The notes under the pieces are model-generated. The model worked only from the letters and a program-made list of their open reading frames with translations, searched no databases and was not told the DNA's origin. Shown piece after piece: positions 8,460 to 15,663 of a DNA stretch of 19,050 nucleotides (its first letter is position 1; every line of letters starts with the position of its first letter). This DNA is from Prevotellaceae bacterium UBA1716. GTDB taxonomy: Bacteria; Bacteroidota; Bacteroidia; Bacteroidales; Bacteroidaceae. The stretch lies in assembly GCA_002317225.1 (NCBI GenBank), contig DCIW01000072.1:1-19050 (forward strand). The letters run 5' to 3'. A program made the translations under genes and the position numbers.

Positions 8460-9755
8460 ATGAAAAGAAAATTGTTGTTGGGACTTGTGTGTTGTGCTTT
8501 TGCGGAAGTGAATGCACAACAATATCCGCTTGTCCATCCTGAATTGGATGAGTCGGTGGTAACGAGTGATAGTTGCTTGAAAGTCACTTTCTTTGCTCGC
8601 AAGCAGAACTTTCCAGGTGGTGATGCAATGAGTCGTGATGTGGATATCCATTCGCCTAAGTCGGTAAACATGCATCCTGATGGAACACGCTATTATGTCA
8701 ACTCGCTCGAAGGTGCCACGACCGTAGTCTATGACTTCAAGACAAACGAGAAAATAAAGATTATACGCCATAATTTCACAGAGGCGGATTCGCTGCTTTG
8801 GGGAAAAGATGGCAACTACTACCAATTCAAACATTATAAGAACAATCTGAACACATTCTTTGGTAAGCCTGTAGAGAGTACCTTCTCGCATGCTGGCAGA
8901 TATCTTTGGATTCCTTATTACAGAAGAAGTTACGATATCAATGCACAGGATCCCTCGGCTGTTGCTATCATTGATACTGAGAAGGATGAGATTGTTCGAC
9001 TGATGGATACGGGGCCATTGCCTAAGATGATTGCGACATCACCTGATGGGCAGTTTGTGGCCATTTCACATTGGGGCAATAATACTGTAGCACTTATTGA
9101 TATTAAGAGTGACAACCCGATGGAATGGAAGCATAAGGCATGTCTCGTTGTTGATAAGGAACTTGAGTTGAATTTCAGTTTGACAAAGTCTGTTGACCGT
9201 GATAATGATTCTGGTTATTGCTTGCGAGGAACCGTGTTTACGCCTGATAATCATTATTTATTTGTCGGTTGTATGGGAAATGATGGCGGTATTGCAGTCA
9301 TCGACCTTCAGCAGATGAAATATCTTGGTCGCATAAAGGGCATGATTCGTAATATGCGTCACATGGTTTTGCGAGATGGGTATCTTTATTTGAGTATCAA
9401 TATTTCGGGATATGTTCAGAGGATAAAGCTGGAGACACTTTTGTCATACATTCCACAACTTGATGGGGGAGAGCTCATTATTGATGGTTGGGATAGTTGT
9501 CAGGTGGGCAAAGGTGCCCGTACTATCGAACTGACTCCCGATGGAAAGTATATCTTTGCTGCTTGTAACAATGCAAGTGCGCTCTATATAGTCGATGTGG
9601 ATAAGTTTGATGTTTTAGGAAGCATACCAGTAGATTCTTATCCGGTAGGACTTGACATTTCTGCCGATGGTCGGTTTGTTTTCACAACTTCCCAAGGTCG
9701 AGGCGAATATGGCGGAAATGCCGTGGATATATTTGAATTAGAAAGACTTAAGTGA
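8460..9755 (+). CDS. Secreted YVTN/YncE-type beta-propeller protein (copy 2)
   Basis: The product is 431 residues and a clear paralogue of the preceding gene, similar along the whole length (roughly 60 percent identity by eye). Its signal peptide differs (1-19, ending V-N-A). The blade signatures recur: H-P-D-G-T-R-Y-Y-V-N-S-L-E-G, A-T-S-P-D-G-Q-F-V-A-I-S-H-W-G-N-N-T and S-A-D-G-R-F-V-F-T-T-S. The most conserved block in both copies runs from T-F-F-G-K-P-V-E-S-T-F-S-H to L-P-K-M-I-A-T-S-P-D-G. The N-terminal region and the stretch before the last blades differ most. Its function is unknown. It shares a terminator with the convergent cysK gene. Confidence 0.8.
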   Translation: MKRKLLLGLVCCAFAEVNAQQYPLVHPELDESVVTSDSCLKVTFFARKQNFPGGDAMSRDVDIHSPKSVNMHPDGTRYYVNSLEGATTVVYDFKTNEKIKIIRHNFTEADSLLWGKDGNYYQFKHYKNNLNTFFGKPVESTFSHAGRYLWIPYYRRSYDINAQDPSAVAIIDTEKDEIVRLMDTGPLPKMIATSPDGQFVAISHWGNNTVALIDIKSDNPMEWKHKACLVVDKELELNFSLTKSVDRDNDSGYCLRGTVFTPDNHYLFVGCMGNDGGIAVIDLQQMKYLGRIKGMIRNMRHMVLRDGYLYLSINISGYVQRIKLETLLSYIPQLDGGELIIDGWDSCQVGKGARTIELTPDGKYIFAACNNASALYIVDVDKFDVLGSIPVDSYPVGLDISADGRFVFTTSQGRGEYGGNAVDIFELERLK

Positions 9756-9761
9756 AAAGAT

Positions 9762-9799
9762 GAAGGGTGTATCAAACGGTAAATGTTGATACACCCTTC
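9762..9799. terminator. Bidirectional hairpin terminator between propeller 2 and cysK
   Basis: GAAGGGTGTATCAA (9762-9775) and TTGATACACCCTTC (9786-9799) form a perfect 14-pair stem around a 10-base loop. The hairpin sits between two convergent genes and can serve both. T-runs are short on either side. The stem core repeats that of the hairpin at 6850-6890. Confidence 0.8.
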
Positions 9800-9828
9800 T
9801 AATTATAGAATTTTGTGGATAATACTCT

Positions 9829-10776
9829 TTAGAGTGGGTAGTTCTCGAAGTCGTAAAGAATAGTTGAGAGATAACGCTCACCTGTATCTGGGAGGAGAGC
9901 TACAATCTTCTTTCCCTTATATTCTGGCAACTTAGCGAGTTCGCTTGCTGCATAAGCACTTGCACCTGAAGAGATACCTACGAGGAGACCTTCTGTAGCA
10001 GCGAGCTTACGGCTTGTGAGGATTGCTGCATCGTTTGGAACCTTGAAGATTTCATCAACTGCTTCGCGGTCGAAAGTCTTTGGAACAAAACCTGCACCGA
10101 TGCCCTGAATCTTGTGAGCACCTGGAGCTTCGCCTGAAAGAACTGCTGAAGAAGCAGGTTCAACAGCAACGATCTTGATAGATGGCTTGAGTTCCTTGAG
10201 GCGCTTACCTACACCACTAACTGTACCACCAGTACCTACACCTGCTACGAATACATCGATGTCACCATCTGTGTCGCGCCAAATCTCTTCAGCTGTAGTA
10301 GAGTAGTGGATAGCAGGGTTGTTTGGATTCTCAAACTGCTGGAGGATAACTGCTCCAGGAATTGAGTCGCGGAGTTCTTCTGCCTTAGCGATTGCACCCT
10401 TCATGCCTGCTGAACCTGGAGTGAGAACTACCTGTGCTCCGTATGCCTTAACGAGGTTGCGACGTTCGATTGACATGGTTTCAGGCATTGTGAGGATAAG
10501 TTTGTAACCCTTTACTGCACTTACAAATGCGAGACCTACACCTGTGTTACCTGAAGTTGGTTCTATGATTGTTGCACCTGGAGCGATGATGCCTTCTTCT
10601 TCTGCTTTAGCAATCATGTTGAATGCGATACGGTCCTTAACTGAACCACCTGGGTTGAAGTATTCAACCTTTGCGATTACGCTTGCTCCAAGGTTTTCTG
10701 ACTTTGCGAATGAATTGAGCTCCAAAAGAGGAGTGTTACCGATAAGCTCGGTGAGCTGTGATGCGATCTTTGCCAT
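9829..10776 (-). CDS. cysK: Cysteine synthase A (O-acetylserine sulfhydrylase)
   Basis: The enzyme has 315 residues, the usual CysK length. It is a fold-type II PLP enzyme that converts O-acetylserine and sulfide to cysteine and acetate in the cytoplasm. The PLP lysine is Lys47 in N-P-G-G-S-V-K-D-R. The substrate loop T-S-G-N-T-G is at 74-79 and the phosphate-binding G-T-G-G-T at 181-185. The C-terminal S-S-G-A-S motif is present. It is monocistronic with a strong promoter 40-70 bases upstream. O-acetylserine sulfhydrylase B or a cystathionine-synthase-like relative is less likely because the signatures and length match CysK. Confidence 0.95.
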   Translation of the reverse strand: MAKIASQLTELIGNTPLLELNSFAKSENLGASVIAKVEYFNPGGSVKDRIAFNMIAKAEEEGIIAPGATIIEPTSGNTGVGLAFVSAVKGYKLILTMPETMSIERRNLVKAYGAQVVLTPGSAGMKGAIAKAEELRDSIPGAVILQQFENPNNPAIHYSTTAEEIWRDTDGDIDVFVAGVGTGGTVSGVGKRLKELKPSIKIVAVEPASSAVLSGEAPGAHKIQGIGAGFVPKTFDREAVDEIFKVPNDAAILTSRKLAATEGLLVGISSGASAYAASELAKLPEYKGKKIVALLPDTGERYLSTILYDFENYPL

Positions 10777-10815
10777 AGTTATATGAAGTTTTTTTGTTTG
10801 TTTTTAATTTTGATG

Positions 10816-10847
10816 CAAAGTTACGTTGTATTTCTTTTCTATGCAAA
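10816..10847 (-). promoter_or_regulatory. cysK promoter
   Basis: On the reverse strand, TTTG (10847-10844), a 20-base spacer and TAACTTTG (10823-10816) are a full match to the Bacteroidetes consensus. The -7 octamer and spacer length are the same as those of the hydrolase and metY promoters. Confidence 0.85.
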
Positions 10848-10871
10848 TAAATTGGGTAAAAGAACATCATT

Positions 10872-10889
10872 ATACCACATCTATGGTAT
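10872..10889. promoter_or_regulatory. Palindrome upstream of the cysK promoter (possible operator)
   Basis: ATACCA, a 6-base spacer and TGGTAT form a perfect inverted repeat about 25 bases upstream of the cysK -33 element, where an activator would bind. A wider GGGTAA/TTACCC pair (about 10854-10859 and 10919-10924) surrounds it. No equivalent is seen upstream of metY. Confidence 0.35.
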
Positions 10890-10945
10890 GAAATGGTGAT
10901 AACATCTAATACTTATATGTTACCCATGCTTGTCTTAGTAACCTT

Positions 10946-10980
10946 CTCCCCTCCCTTTTAGTGGGAGGGGTAAGGGGTGG
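10946..10980. repeat. G/C-rich interspersed repeat, copy 1
   Basis: CCCCTCCC (10948-10955), a 7-base loop and GGGAGGGG (10963-10970), followed by TAAGGGGTGGG, lie directly after the metY stop codon. There is no T-run in the metY direction, so this looks more like an interspersed palindromic repeat than a classic terminator. A degenerate relative is at about 14335-14366. Confidence 0.6.
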
Positions 10981-10983
10981 GTC

Positions 10984-12267
10984 TTAAATCTGTGCAAATG
11001 CCTGATCAAGGTCAGCGATGATGTCATCGATATGTTCAACACCAATTGACAAGCGAACAGTTGTTGGAGTGATGTGCTGCTCTGCCAATTCCTCAGGACT
11101 CATCTGTGAGTGAGTAGTTGTGTAAGGATGTATCACGAGAGACTTCACGTCAGCTACGTTTGCGAGGAGAGAGAAAATCTGGAGAGAGTCGATAAACTTC
11201 CATGCATCTTCCTGAGTACCATTAATCTCGAATGTGAAGATTGAACCACCGCCATTAGGGAAGTACTTCTGATAGAGTGCGTGATCAGGGTGTGATGGAA
11301 GTGATGGGTGGCTAACAGACTTAACCTTAGGATTGTTTGCAAGATACTCAACTACCTTCTGCGCATTGTATGTGTGACGCTCGATACGGAGTGGGAGAGA
11401 CTCAACACCTTGAAGAAGAATCCATGCGTTGAATGGAGAGATAGTAGCACCTGTGTCACGAAGGATGACCGCACGAATACGAGTTACGAATGCTGCTGCA
11501 CCTGCTACATCTGCAAATACTGCTCCGTGGTATGATGGGTCTGGCTTAGCGATAGTTGGGTACTTGTCTGCATTTGCCTTATAGTCAAACTTACCTGCAT
11601 CAACGATAACACCGCCGAGAGAAGAACCGTGACCACCGATGAACTTAGTTGCTGAGTGAACTACAACGTCTGCTCCGTGTTCGATAGGACGAATGAGGAT
11701 TGGAGCGAAGGTGTTGTCAACGATAAGAATTGTGTTGTGCTTGTGAGCGATTTCTGCAATTGCATCGAGATTAGTCACGTCTGAGTTTGGATTACCAAAT
11801 GTCTCAACGTAAACTGCCTTTGTGTTTGGCTGGATAGCAGCTTCTAATGCTGCAAGGTCATTAACGTTTACGATTGAATAACTGACACCTTGAGTTGAGA
11901 GAGTATGAGTGATAAGGTTGAACGAACCACCGTAAAGATTGTCTGCTGCTACGATGTGGTCACCATTCTGTGCAATATTCTGAAGTGCGTAAGTAACTGC
12001 TGCTGCGCCTGATGCTACTGCAAGACCTGCCACACCACCTTCGAGTGCTGCTACACGATCTTCGAATACACCCTGAGTAGAGTTTGTAAGACGACCGTAG
12101 ATGTTACCTGCATCGCGAAGACCGAAACGGTCTGCTGCATGCTGTGAGTTACGGAATACGTAAGAAGTTGTCTGATAGATTGGCACTGCGCGAGCGTCTG
12201 TTGCTGGATCTGGAGTTTCTTGACCTACGTGAAGTGCGAGTGTTTCAATGTGAAGTTTAGTTGCCAT
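10984..12267 (-). CDS. metY: O-acetylhomoserine sulfhydrylase (aminocarboxypropyltransferase)
   Basis: The enzyme has 427 residues, typical for MetY and longer than cystathionine gamma-synthase/lyase (about 380-400). It is a fold-type I PLP enzyme of the Cys/Met metabolism family, making homocysteine from O-acetylhomoserine and sulfide. The PLP lysine is Lys208 in H-S-A-T-K-F-I-G-G-H-G. Y-G-R at 57-59 binds the cofactor phosphate across the dimer, and V-E-T-F-G-N-P (about 154-160) and V-D-N-T-F (183-187) are family signatures. It lies upstream of cysK on the same strand, but each gene has its own promoter and a repeat lies between them. Together the two use sulfide for both cysteine and methionine. 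Confidence 0.92.
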   Translation of the reverse strand: MATKLHIETLALHVGQETPDPATDARAVPIYQTTSYVFRNSQHAADRFGLRDAGNIYGRLTNSTQGVFEDRVAALEGGVAGLAVASGAAAVTYALQNIAQNGDHIVAADNLYGGSFNLITHTLSTQGVSYSIVNVNDLAALEAAIQPNTKAVYVETFGNPNSDVTNLDAIAEIAHKHNTILIVDNTFAPILIRPIEHGADVVVHSATKFIGGHGSSLGGVIVDAGKFDYKANADKYPTIAKPDPSYHGAVFADVAGAAAFVTRIRAVILRDTGATISPFNAWILLQGVESLPLRIERHTYNAQKVVEYLANNPKVKSVSHPSLPSHPDHALYQKYFPNGGGSIFTFEINGTQEDAWKFIDSLQIFSLLANVADVKSLVIHPYTTTHSQMSPEELAEQHITPTTVRLSIGVEHIDDIIADLDQAFAQI

Positions 12268-12339
12268 AATGTAATGTATTTTTAATTTGTTATTAATAAT
12301 CTTGTTTTGTTTTTGGACCTCTTTTTCTTAAATCCGCTG

Positions 12340-12371
12340 CAAAGTTACGGACTTTAGAATGATTGCCCAAA
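12340..12371 (-). promoter_or_regulatory. metY promoter
   Basis: On the reverse strand, TTTG (12371-12368), a 20-base spacer and TAACTTTG (12347-12340) fully match the consensus. The leader to the metY ATG is about 65 bases and A/T rich. Confidence 0.85.
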
Positions 12372-12491
12372 TAAAACTTAAAACATAGGAAATAAAATCT
12401 TTCAAAAGGCAAAATGGTGGAAAATATGCAATAAAGTGGTCTTAATAATGAATTATTTGTGGAATTTTATTCTTATACGAGAAAAAAGCAT

Positions 12492-12499
12492 TAAATTTG
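12492..12499 (+). promoter_or_regulatory. -7 element of the nitroreductase-lrp operon
   Basis: TAAATTTG matches TAnnTTTG and lies 30 bases before the ATG at 12530. It also contains the TTG (12497) that would start a longer frame, which argues for the ATG at 12530. No good -33 lies at the expected distance. Confidence 0.6.
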
Positions 12500-12529
12500 C
12501 CCAAGAAAACTAATAAAAACAAATATATT

Positions 12530-13069
12530 ATGCAAGATTTTAAGACCCTTGTACAGACTCGTCGTTCTGTACGCAAGTTCACAGATCAGGAGATTAACCC
12601 TGAAGATTTGCAACTCATTCTTCGTGCTGCTCTTATGGCACCAACAAGTAAGTCAACTCGTGGTTGGCACTTTATCGTAGTTGATGATAAGGATATCCTT
12701 GAGAAGATGTCGCTCTGTCGTCCTATGGGAAGCCAGTTCCTTGCAGAATGTAAGGCTGCAATCGTAGTGCTTGGTGATCATGAAGTAACAGATGTATGGG
12801 TAGAGGATGCTTCAATCGCAGCTGTTACTATGCAGTATCAGGCTACAGATCTCGGACTTGGCAGTTGCTGGTGTCAGATTCGCAATCGTTTCATGAATGA
12901 TAGTGAAAGTGCAGATAATATCCTTCGTTTCCTCCTCCGTTATCCACAGAACCTCATTGCGGAGTGTGTAATTGGAATTGGTTATCCAGCCATTGAGCGT
13001 AAACCTCAGAATGAGGACAACCTCAAGTGGGAGAATGTGCATATTGGTTTGTTCAATACTGAAGAATAA
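12530..13069 (+). CDS. Nitroreductase-family FMN oxidoreductase
   Basis: The protein is 179 residues from ATG 12530. The frame also opens from a TTG at 12497, but that codon is part of the -7 promoter element. The N-terminus T-R-R-S-V-R-K-F (10-17) is the classic FMN-phosphate-binding start of the nitroreductase fold, followed by A-P-T-S-K-S-T-R-G-W. The C-terminus carries G-I-G-Y-P-A, the usual end signature. It should be a cytoplasmic FMN dimer using NAD(P)H; the physiological substrate cannot be told. Its TAA overlaps the ATG of the DUF2520 gene by one base (TAATG), so the two are translationally coupled. Confidence 0.88.
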   Translation: MQDFKTLVQTRRSVRKFTDQEINPEDLQLILRAALMAPTSKSTRGWHFIVVDDKDILEKMSLCRPMGSQFLAECKAAIVVLGDHEVTDVWVEDASIAAVTMQYQATDLGLGSCWCQIRNRFMNDSESADNILRFLLRYPQNLIAECVIGIGYPAIERKPQNEDNLKWENVHIGLFNTEE

Positions 13070-13827
13070 TGAAAATAGTATTCATCGGCTCGGGCAACCT
13101 TGCAACTAATCTCGGGAAAGCACTATATCGTGCAGGTCATGAGATTTTGCAGGTTTATTCACGAACAGCGGAGAATGCAGACGATTTTGCCGAACTCTTT
13201 GAGTGTAGTGCCACTACTGATATATATAATATAAGGTGTGATGCTGATATTTATATATTTTCGGTGAAGGATAGTGTGCTCGAAAGATTGGCAAATTGTG
13301 TTGCTGATAGCATCACAGATAAGTTGTTTGTTCATACTGCAGGAAGTATGCCTATGGATGTTTTGCCTGTAAAAAGACGTGGCGTATTATATCCTATGCA
13401 GACTTTCTCAAAGAGAAGGGAAGTGGATTTCTCTGTTATTCCTACCTTTGTTGAGGCTGAGAACGAGGATGATTTGCAGTTATTGAAGACTTTAGCTGAA
13501 AGTATAACTGAATCTGTATATGTGCTTGATAGTGAGAAACGTAAGAACTTGCATTTGAGTGCTGTGTTCTGTTGTAACTTTGTCAATCATTGTTATCGAT
13601 TAGGCGAAAAGGTGCTTGATGGCATTCCTTTCTCTGTTATGCTCCCTCTTATTGATGAGACTGCTCGAAAGGTTCATGAAATGACGCCTTCGGATGCTCA
13701 GACTGGTCCTGCTATTCGTTGGGATGAGAATGTAATTGAGAATCAGATGATGATGCTTGACAACAAACCTGAGATGAAAACTATTTATGAACAGTTAAGT
13801 AAAAGTATTCATAATGATAAACTATGA
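13069..13827 (+). CDS. Rossmann-fold DUF2520 protein
   Basis: The protein has 252 residues. Residues 1-120 form a nucleotide-binding Rossmann domain with G-S-G-N-L-A (7-12) after a beta strand, as in the F420/NADP oxidoreductase and 6-phosphogluconate dehydrogenase-like group. The C-terminal half is helical, with a conserved H-L-S-A-V-F-C-C-N-F-V-N-H stretch matching DUF2520. The biochemical role is unknown; NAD(P)-dependent oxidoreductase activity is inferred from the fold only. The gene begins inside the nitroreductase stop codon and overlaps the next gene by 14 bases, so it is in the middle of an operon. Confidence 0.85.
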   Translation: MKIVFIGSGNLATNLGKALYRAGHEILQVYSRTAENADDFAELFECSATTDIYNIRCDADIYIFSVKDSVLERLANCVADSITDKLFVHTAGSMPMDVLPVKRRGVLYPMQTFSKRREVDFSVIPTFVEAENEDDLQLLKTLAESITESVYVLDSEKRKNLHLSAVFCCNFVNHCYRLGEKVLDGIPFSVMLPLIDETARKVHEMTPSDAQTGPAIRWDENVIENQMMMLDNKPEMKTIYEQLSKSIHNDKL

Positions 13828-14332
13828 CTTGACAAAGATTCGTGCGATGTTCTTTGATGTTGATGGAGTTCTTTCGTGCGAAACTATCACCCAGCATCCT
13901 AATGGCGAACCGATGCGAACAGTAAATATCAAGGATGGATATGCTCTCCAACTTGCTGTTAAGCGTGGACTTGTACTTGCTATTATCACAGGCGGGAGAA
14001 CAGAAAGTGTTAGGGTTCGTTATGAAGGACTCGGCATAAAGGAGGTTATTCTTGGTGCTTCAGTTAAAGTGAAGATCTACAATGAACTAAAGGAAAAGTA
14101 TGATCTCAAAGATGAGGAAATACTCTATATGGGTGATGACATTCCTGATTATGAGATTATGCAATTGTGTGGTTTGCCTTGTTGTCCTGCTGATGCTGCT
14201 CCTGAAATCAAGGCTATCAGCAAGTATGTGAGCCATATGTGTGGTGGCATGGGTTGTGGTCGTGATGTAGTTGAACAAGTATTGAAGGCTCAGGGAATGT
14301 GGTTTGGTGATCAGACGGCGTTTGGTTGGTAA
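13814..14332 (+). CDS. kdsC: KdsC-like HAD phosphatase (Kdo 8-phosphate phosphatase)
   Basis: The protein has 172 residues, the size of cap-less KdsC tetramers. The HAD motif I is F-F-D-V-D-G-V (nucleophile Asp15, acid/base Asp17), motif II is the I-I-T-G-G-R threonine, and motif IV is M-G-D-D-I-P-D. G-I-K-E-V-I-L-G-A and K-Y-D-L-K-D-E-E match the KdsC family. The enzyme releases phosphate from 3-deoxy-D-manno-octulosonate 8-phosphate on the way to lipid A-core Kdo. Its start lies 14 bases inside the upstream gene. HAD phosphatases of this type can differ in substrate, so the family is surer than the exact reaction. Confidence 0.85.
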   Translation: MINYDLTKIRAMFFDVDGVLSCETITQHPNGEPMRTVNIKDGYALQLAVKRGLVLAIITGGRTESVRVRYEGLGIKEVILGASVKVKIYNELKEKYDLKDEEILYMGDDIPDYEIMQLCGLPCCPADAAPEIKAISKYVSHMCGGMGCGRDVVEQVLKAQGMWFGDQTAFGW

Positions 14333-14374
14333 AGGCTCCCTGGCCCTCCTATTTAGAGAGGGGTAGGTTACTTA
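14333..14374. repeat. G/C-rich interspersed repeat, degenerate copy 2
   Basis: Between kdsC and maf, CCCTCC-TATTTAG-AGAGGGGTAGG (about 14343-14366) aligns with the core of the repeat at 10946-10980, with short gaps. It forms a weaker hairpin. It interrupts an otherwise overlapping operon, which suggests a later insertion. Confidence 0.5.
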
Positions 14375-14971
14375 ATGAAAATGAATAGCATGTTAGATAA
14401 TATAAAGAAATATAGGGTAGTTTTGGCAAGTAATTCGCCTCGTAGGAAGGAACTACTTGCAGGACTTGGTATTGACTTTGTGGTTCGTACTCTCCAGGGG
14501 ATAGACGAAAGTTATCCTGAAGATTTGAAGGGTGAAGATATTCCAAAGTATATTTCTGGGCAGAAAGCTAAGGCATACAAGGCATTGATGGCAGATGACG
14601 AACTCATCATTACTGCTGATACGATAGTTTACGTTGATGGTGAAGTGCTTGGAAAACCAAAAGATTTTGAAGATGCCCGTCGTATGTTCCATCTTATGTC
14701 TGGAAGAAAACATGAGGTCATTACTGGAGTGAGCATTGTTACAAAGGAAAAAACTGTTCAGTTTGCCACAACCACAAATGTGACTTTCGCATTTCTTACT
14801 GATGAAGAAATAGATTATTACATCGAGAAATATCATCCATACGATAAAGCCGGTGCTTATGGCATACAAGAGTGGATTGGTTATATCGGCATCACAGGCA
14901 TTGAAGGTAGTTACTTTAATGTTGTTGGTTTGCCTGTTCAAAGGTTATACACAGAATTGAAATCAATTTGA
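14375..14971 (+). CDS. maf: Maf-family nucleoside triphosphate pyrophosphatase
   Basis: The protein is 198 residues from ATG 14375; ATGs at 14381 and 14390 are alternatives and no ribosome site decides between them. The family signature L-A-S-N-S-P-R-R (17-24) is the nucleotide-phosphate loop, and T-A-D-T-I-V (80-85) holds the catalytic base Asp82. G-K-P, M-S-G-R-K-H and Y-D-K-A-G-A-Y-G-I-Q are also present. Family members hydrolyse dTTP, UTP or modified nucleotides to monophosphates in the cytoplasm. The YhdE-type residues (S-N-S-P-R-R, D-K-A-G-A-Y) favour dTTP/UTP, though this is not proof. The gene follows kdsC and ends 2 bases before the Lrp start. Confidence 0.9.
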   Translation: MKMNSMLDNIKKYRVVLASNSPRRKELLAGLGIDFVVRTLQGIDESYPEDLKGEDIPKYISGQKAKAYKALMADDELIITADTIVYVDGEVLGKPKDFEDARRMFHLMSGRKHEVITGVSIVTKEKTVQFATTTNVTFAFLTDEEIDYYIEKYHPYDKAGAYGIQEWIGYIGITGIEGSYFNVVGLPVQRLYTELKSI

Positions 14972-14973
14972 AT

Positions 14974-15456
14974 ATGAATAGCGAAATAAATAAAGTTCAT
15001 GATCTTGATGATGTTGATATCAAGATTCTTCGTGCACTTCAAGAGAATTGTCGTCTAACAACCAAGGAGTTAGCACTAAAGATTCATCTTTCTACAACTC
15101 CTACTTTCGAACGCCAACGCCGTTTGGAACGTGAGGGCTATATCCAAAAGTATGTTGCAATCCTTAATGCAGACCATCTTGAACGTGGTTTTCAAGTGAT
15201 GTGCAACGTCACCATGCGCCAAATCAATCGCGAAATTGCTGACCAATTCAAAAATGCTGTTGAAGATTGGAACGAAGTAACGGAATGCTACAATGTCAGT
15301 GGTGAAGGCGACTATATGCTCAAGGTCTGTGTCAGCAGCATGCACCAGTACCAACAGTTCGTCCTCAACAAGTTGGGCGGTTTCCCATATATTGGTCACA
15401 TCAAGAGTATCTTCATCATGGATACACTGAAGTTAAGTTATGGGTTGCCATTATAA
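14974..15456 (+). CDS. Lrp/AsnC-family transcriptional regulator
   Basis: The protein is 160 residues from ATG 14974. A TTG at 14968 overlaps the maf stop codon and would add only two residues. Residues 12-60 form an AsnC-type helix-turn-helix (D-D-V-D-I-K-I-L start, then L-T-T-K-E-L-A and L-S-T-T-P-T-F-E-R). A C-terminal RAM (ligand/oligomer) domain carries V-T-E-C-Y-N-V-S-G-E-G-D-Y-M-L. Such proteins sense amino acids and act as octamers; the ligand is unknown. The stop codon TAA is the first three bases of the probable MITE, so the last residues may have been altered by that insertion. Confidence 0.9.
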   Translation: MNSEINKVHDLDDVDIKILRALQENCRLTTKELALKIHLSTTPTFERQRRLEREGYIQKYVAILNADHLERGFQVMCNVTMRQINREIADQFKNAVEDWNEVTECYNVSGEGDYMLKVCVSSMHQYQQFVLNKLGGFPYIGHIKSIFIMDTLKLSYGLPL

Positions 15457-15642
15457 GTAGGTATTCAAAATTATTTACATATTACATCTGTATGTGCTTT
15501 TTTCATATTTGCAACATCTCTTTGGCGCATCTTTCCACTTCATTTTCAGTCACTATGCCCGCATAGCTCCTTCAACTGAAGTTAGAAATCTGCATCCAAA
15601 TAGATTGTTTCAAATATAAAAATAATTATGAACACCTACTTA
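15454..15642. mobile_element. Probable MITE, 189 bases, with about 30-base terminal inverted repeats
   Basis: The left end (15454-15483) and the reverse complement of the right end (15613-15642) agree at 26 of 30 positions, starting TAAGTAGGT and running through AATTATTT to ATATT. If the ends are read as AGTAGGT...ACCTACT, the element is flanked by TA on both sides, as for IS630/Tc1-mariner-type targets. The inside has no complete ORF. A short reverse-strand open piece (about 20 codons) could be a transposase remnant, but I do not recognise it. The element lies between lrp and its terminator. Confidence 0.65.
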
Positions 15643-15663
15643 GACAATTAAATAAACAAAAAG

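Noticed and set aside
2068..9755. Complete polysaccharide utilisation locus
   Set aside because: No SusC/SusD pair, hybrid two-component regulator or other glycosidase is present beside the lyase.
10946..10980. Intrinsic terminator for metY
   Set aside because: The hairpin is good, but there is no T-run on the metY side and a relative occurs elsewhere, so it is listed as a repeat.
12497..12529. TTG start adding 11 residues to the nitroreductase
   Set aside because: The TTG is part of the TAAATTTG promoter element, and the family normally begins near the ATG at 12530.
12268..12529. SAM or other riboswitch upstream of metY
   Set aside because: The leader is short, A/T rich and without the paired, G-rich elements such a riboswitch would need.
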